A stretch of DNA of 64,000 bases from Zygaena filipendulae (lineage: Eukaryota; Arthropoda; Insecta; Lepidoptera; Zygaenidae): positions 2,262,001-2,326,000 of the forward strand of contig OU015653.1 of NCBI GenBank assembly GCA_907165275.2, read 5' to 3'. Under the pieces are notes generated by a model. It was given only the letters and a program-made list of their open reading frames with translations. It was not told the DNA's origin and ran no database searches. This document shows, piece by piece, positions 63,525 through 64,000 of this stretch. The number at the start of each line of letters is the position of its first letter. Position 1 is the stretch's first letter. A program made the position numbers and the translations under genes.

Positions 63525-63664
63525 TCCTTACTAATATTATAATTGCGAATGTGAGTTTGTTTGTTTGTTACGCTTTCACGCCTTAACGGCTCAACCGATC
63601 AACATGAAATCTTTTAAAACCGAAAACTCCGAAATTACCACGTGAAACCGCGGGGAACAGCAAG
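63525..63664 (+). mobile_element. Helitron-like element (Lep1-type), internally deleted
   Basis: A|TCCTTACTAATATTATAAT at 63525, TTACGCTTTCACGCCTTAAC, GATCAACATGAAATC, then a jump to AACTCCGAAATTACCACGTG, AAACCGCGGGGAACAG, CAAG|T. About 60 bp of the middle is missing. Confidence 0.85.
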
Positions 63665-63792
63665 TGATAAATAATGGCAACCGGGGGGTTTGTCGCAGCA
63701 ACCGGAAGGAAATAGTGTCAACAAATTGTTTTATGCGCGAGAGCATAAAAGGCAATTCTAGTCCGCTTTTAAGCGCTGAGCCTTATTCACTA

Positions 63793-64000
63793 TGACCATA
63801 ACACGCCGCGCTATGATAAGACGCCGCAGAAACTGTCTTTCCCTCGTTATCAAAGAAGTTTTACTGCAAAAAAATTAGTACATTTACAACGTTTCTTATG
63901 GCATAAAGAATAATAATTTCTAAAATATCTTGGCATCTAGAACGTTTGGAAATGCGTTTTTGGGACGCGCGTTATGGGCAAGGGATGTTGTTGGTCATAG
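63793..64000. mobile_element. Possible TIR element reaching the window end
   Basis: CTATGACCATAACACGC at 63793 is echoed by TTGGTCATAG at 63991-64000 in inverted orientation (9-bp match). The preceding words also resemble 17931-17980. The true right boundary may be outside. Confidence 0.4.

Noticed and set aside
1..64000. CRISPR array or bacterial-type operon
   Set aside because: Repeats are dispersed mobile elements, base composition and element types are those of an insect, and there are no spaced identical direct repeats of CRISPR type.

Overview
The window looks like a moth or butterfly (Lepidoptera) chromosome segment made almost entirely of transposable-element sequence. The evidence is many short elements ending in a CCGCGG...CCGCGG hairpin plus CTAG (the Helitron-like group typical of lepidopteran genomes), tRNA-headed SINE pieces, frequent TAGGTACCTA-type words and a generally AT-rich base composition. 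I found no host protein-coding gene, tRNA or rRNA gene that I can defend. The only long reading frames belong to two LTR retrotransposons.

Layout. 1-11004: Helitron-like fragments on both strands, several TIR elements/MITEs (1546-1712, 6084-6434), a MITE split by a nested Helitron (3003-3600), and a roughly 0.55-kb foldback element (7796-8352). 11005-17492: a complete BEL/Pao retrotransposon on the minus strand with two identical 148-bp LTRs and one intact 1684-codon gag-pol frame. 17493-25798: more Helitrons, MITEs and an AT-rich simple-sequence tract. 25799-32934: a 7.1-kb element with identical 310-bp LTRs (TATA box and AATAAA on the plus strand) but no gag-pol frame, a large non-autonomous LTR element carrying a 41/34-bp minisatellite. 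32935-46044: MITEs (one hAT-type with a perfect 8-bp target duplication), Helitrons, hairpins and long featureless stretches. 46045-49174: a second non-autonomous LTR element, 3.1 kb, identical 207-bp LTRs, 4-bp target duplication, 53-bp minisatellite. 49175-54332: Helitrons and MITEs. 54333-57735: a Copia element on the minus strand with identical 204-bp LTRs and a 5-bp target duplication; it keeps gag, protease and integrase but has lost the reverse-transcriptase core. 57736-64000: Helitrons, including a precise head-to-tail dimer (62502-62960), an inverted SINE pair and a partial TIR element at the edge.

How it fits together. All four LTR elements have LTR pairs that I read as identical base for base, so all four inserted recently (or were homogenised). 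Only the BEL element could encode its own machinery. The other three have features needed in cis (LTRs; a primer site or polypurine tract in some) but would need proteins supplied in trans. The most unusual content is the pair of minisatellite-bearing, protein-less LTR elements and the RT-less Copia. Helitron-like copies belong to at least five families whose bodies differ but whose 3' ends are nearly the same, as expected if one replication protein mobilises them all. Many boundaries of degraded elements are approximate because they were judged by eye.
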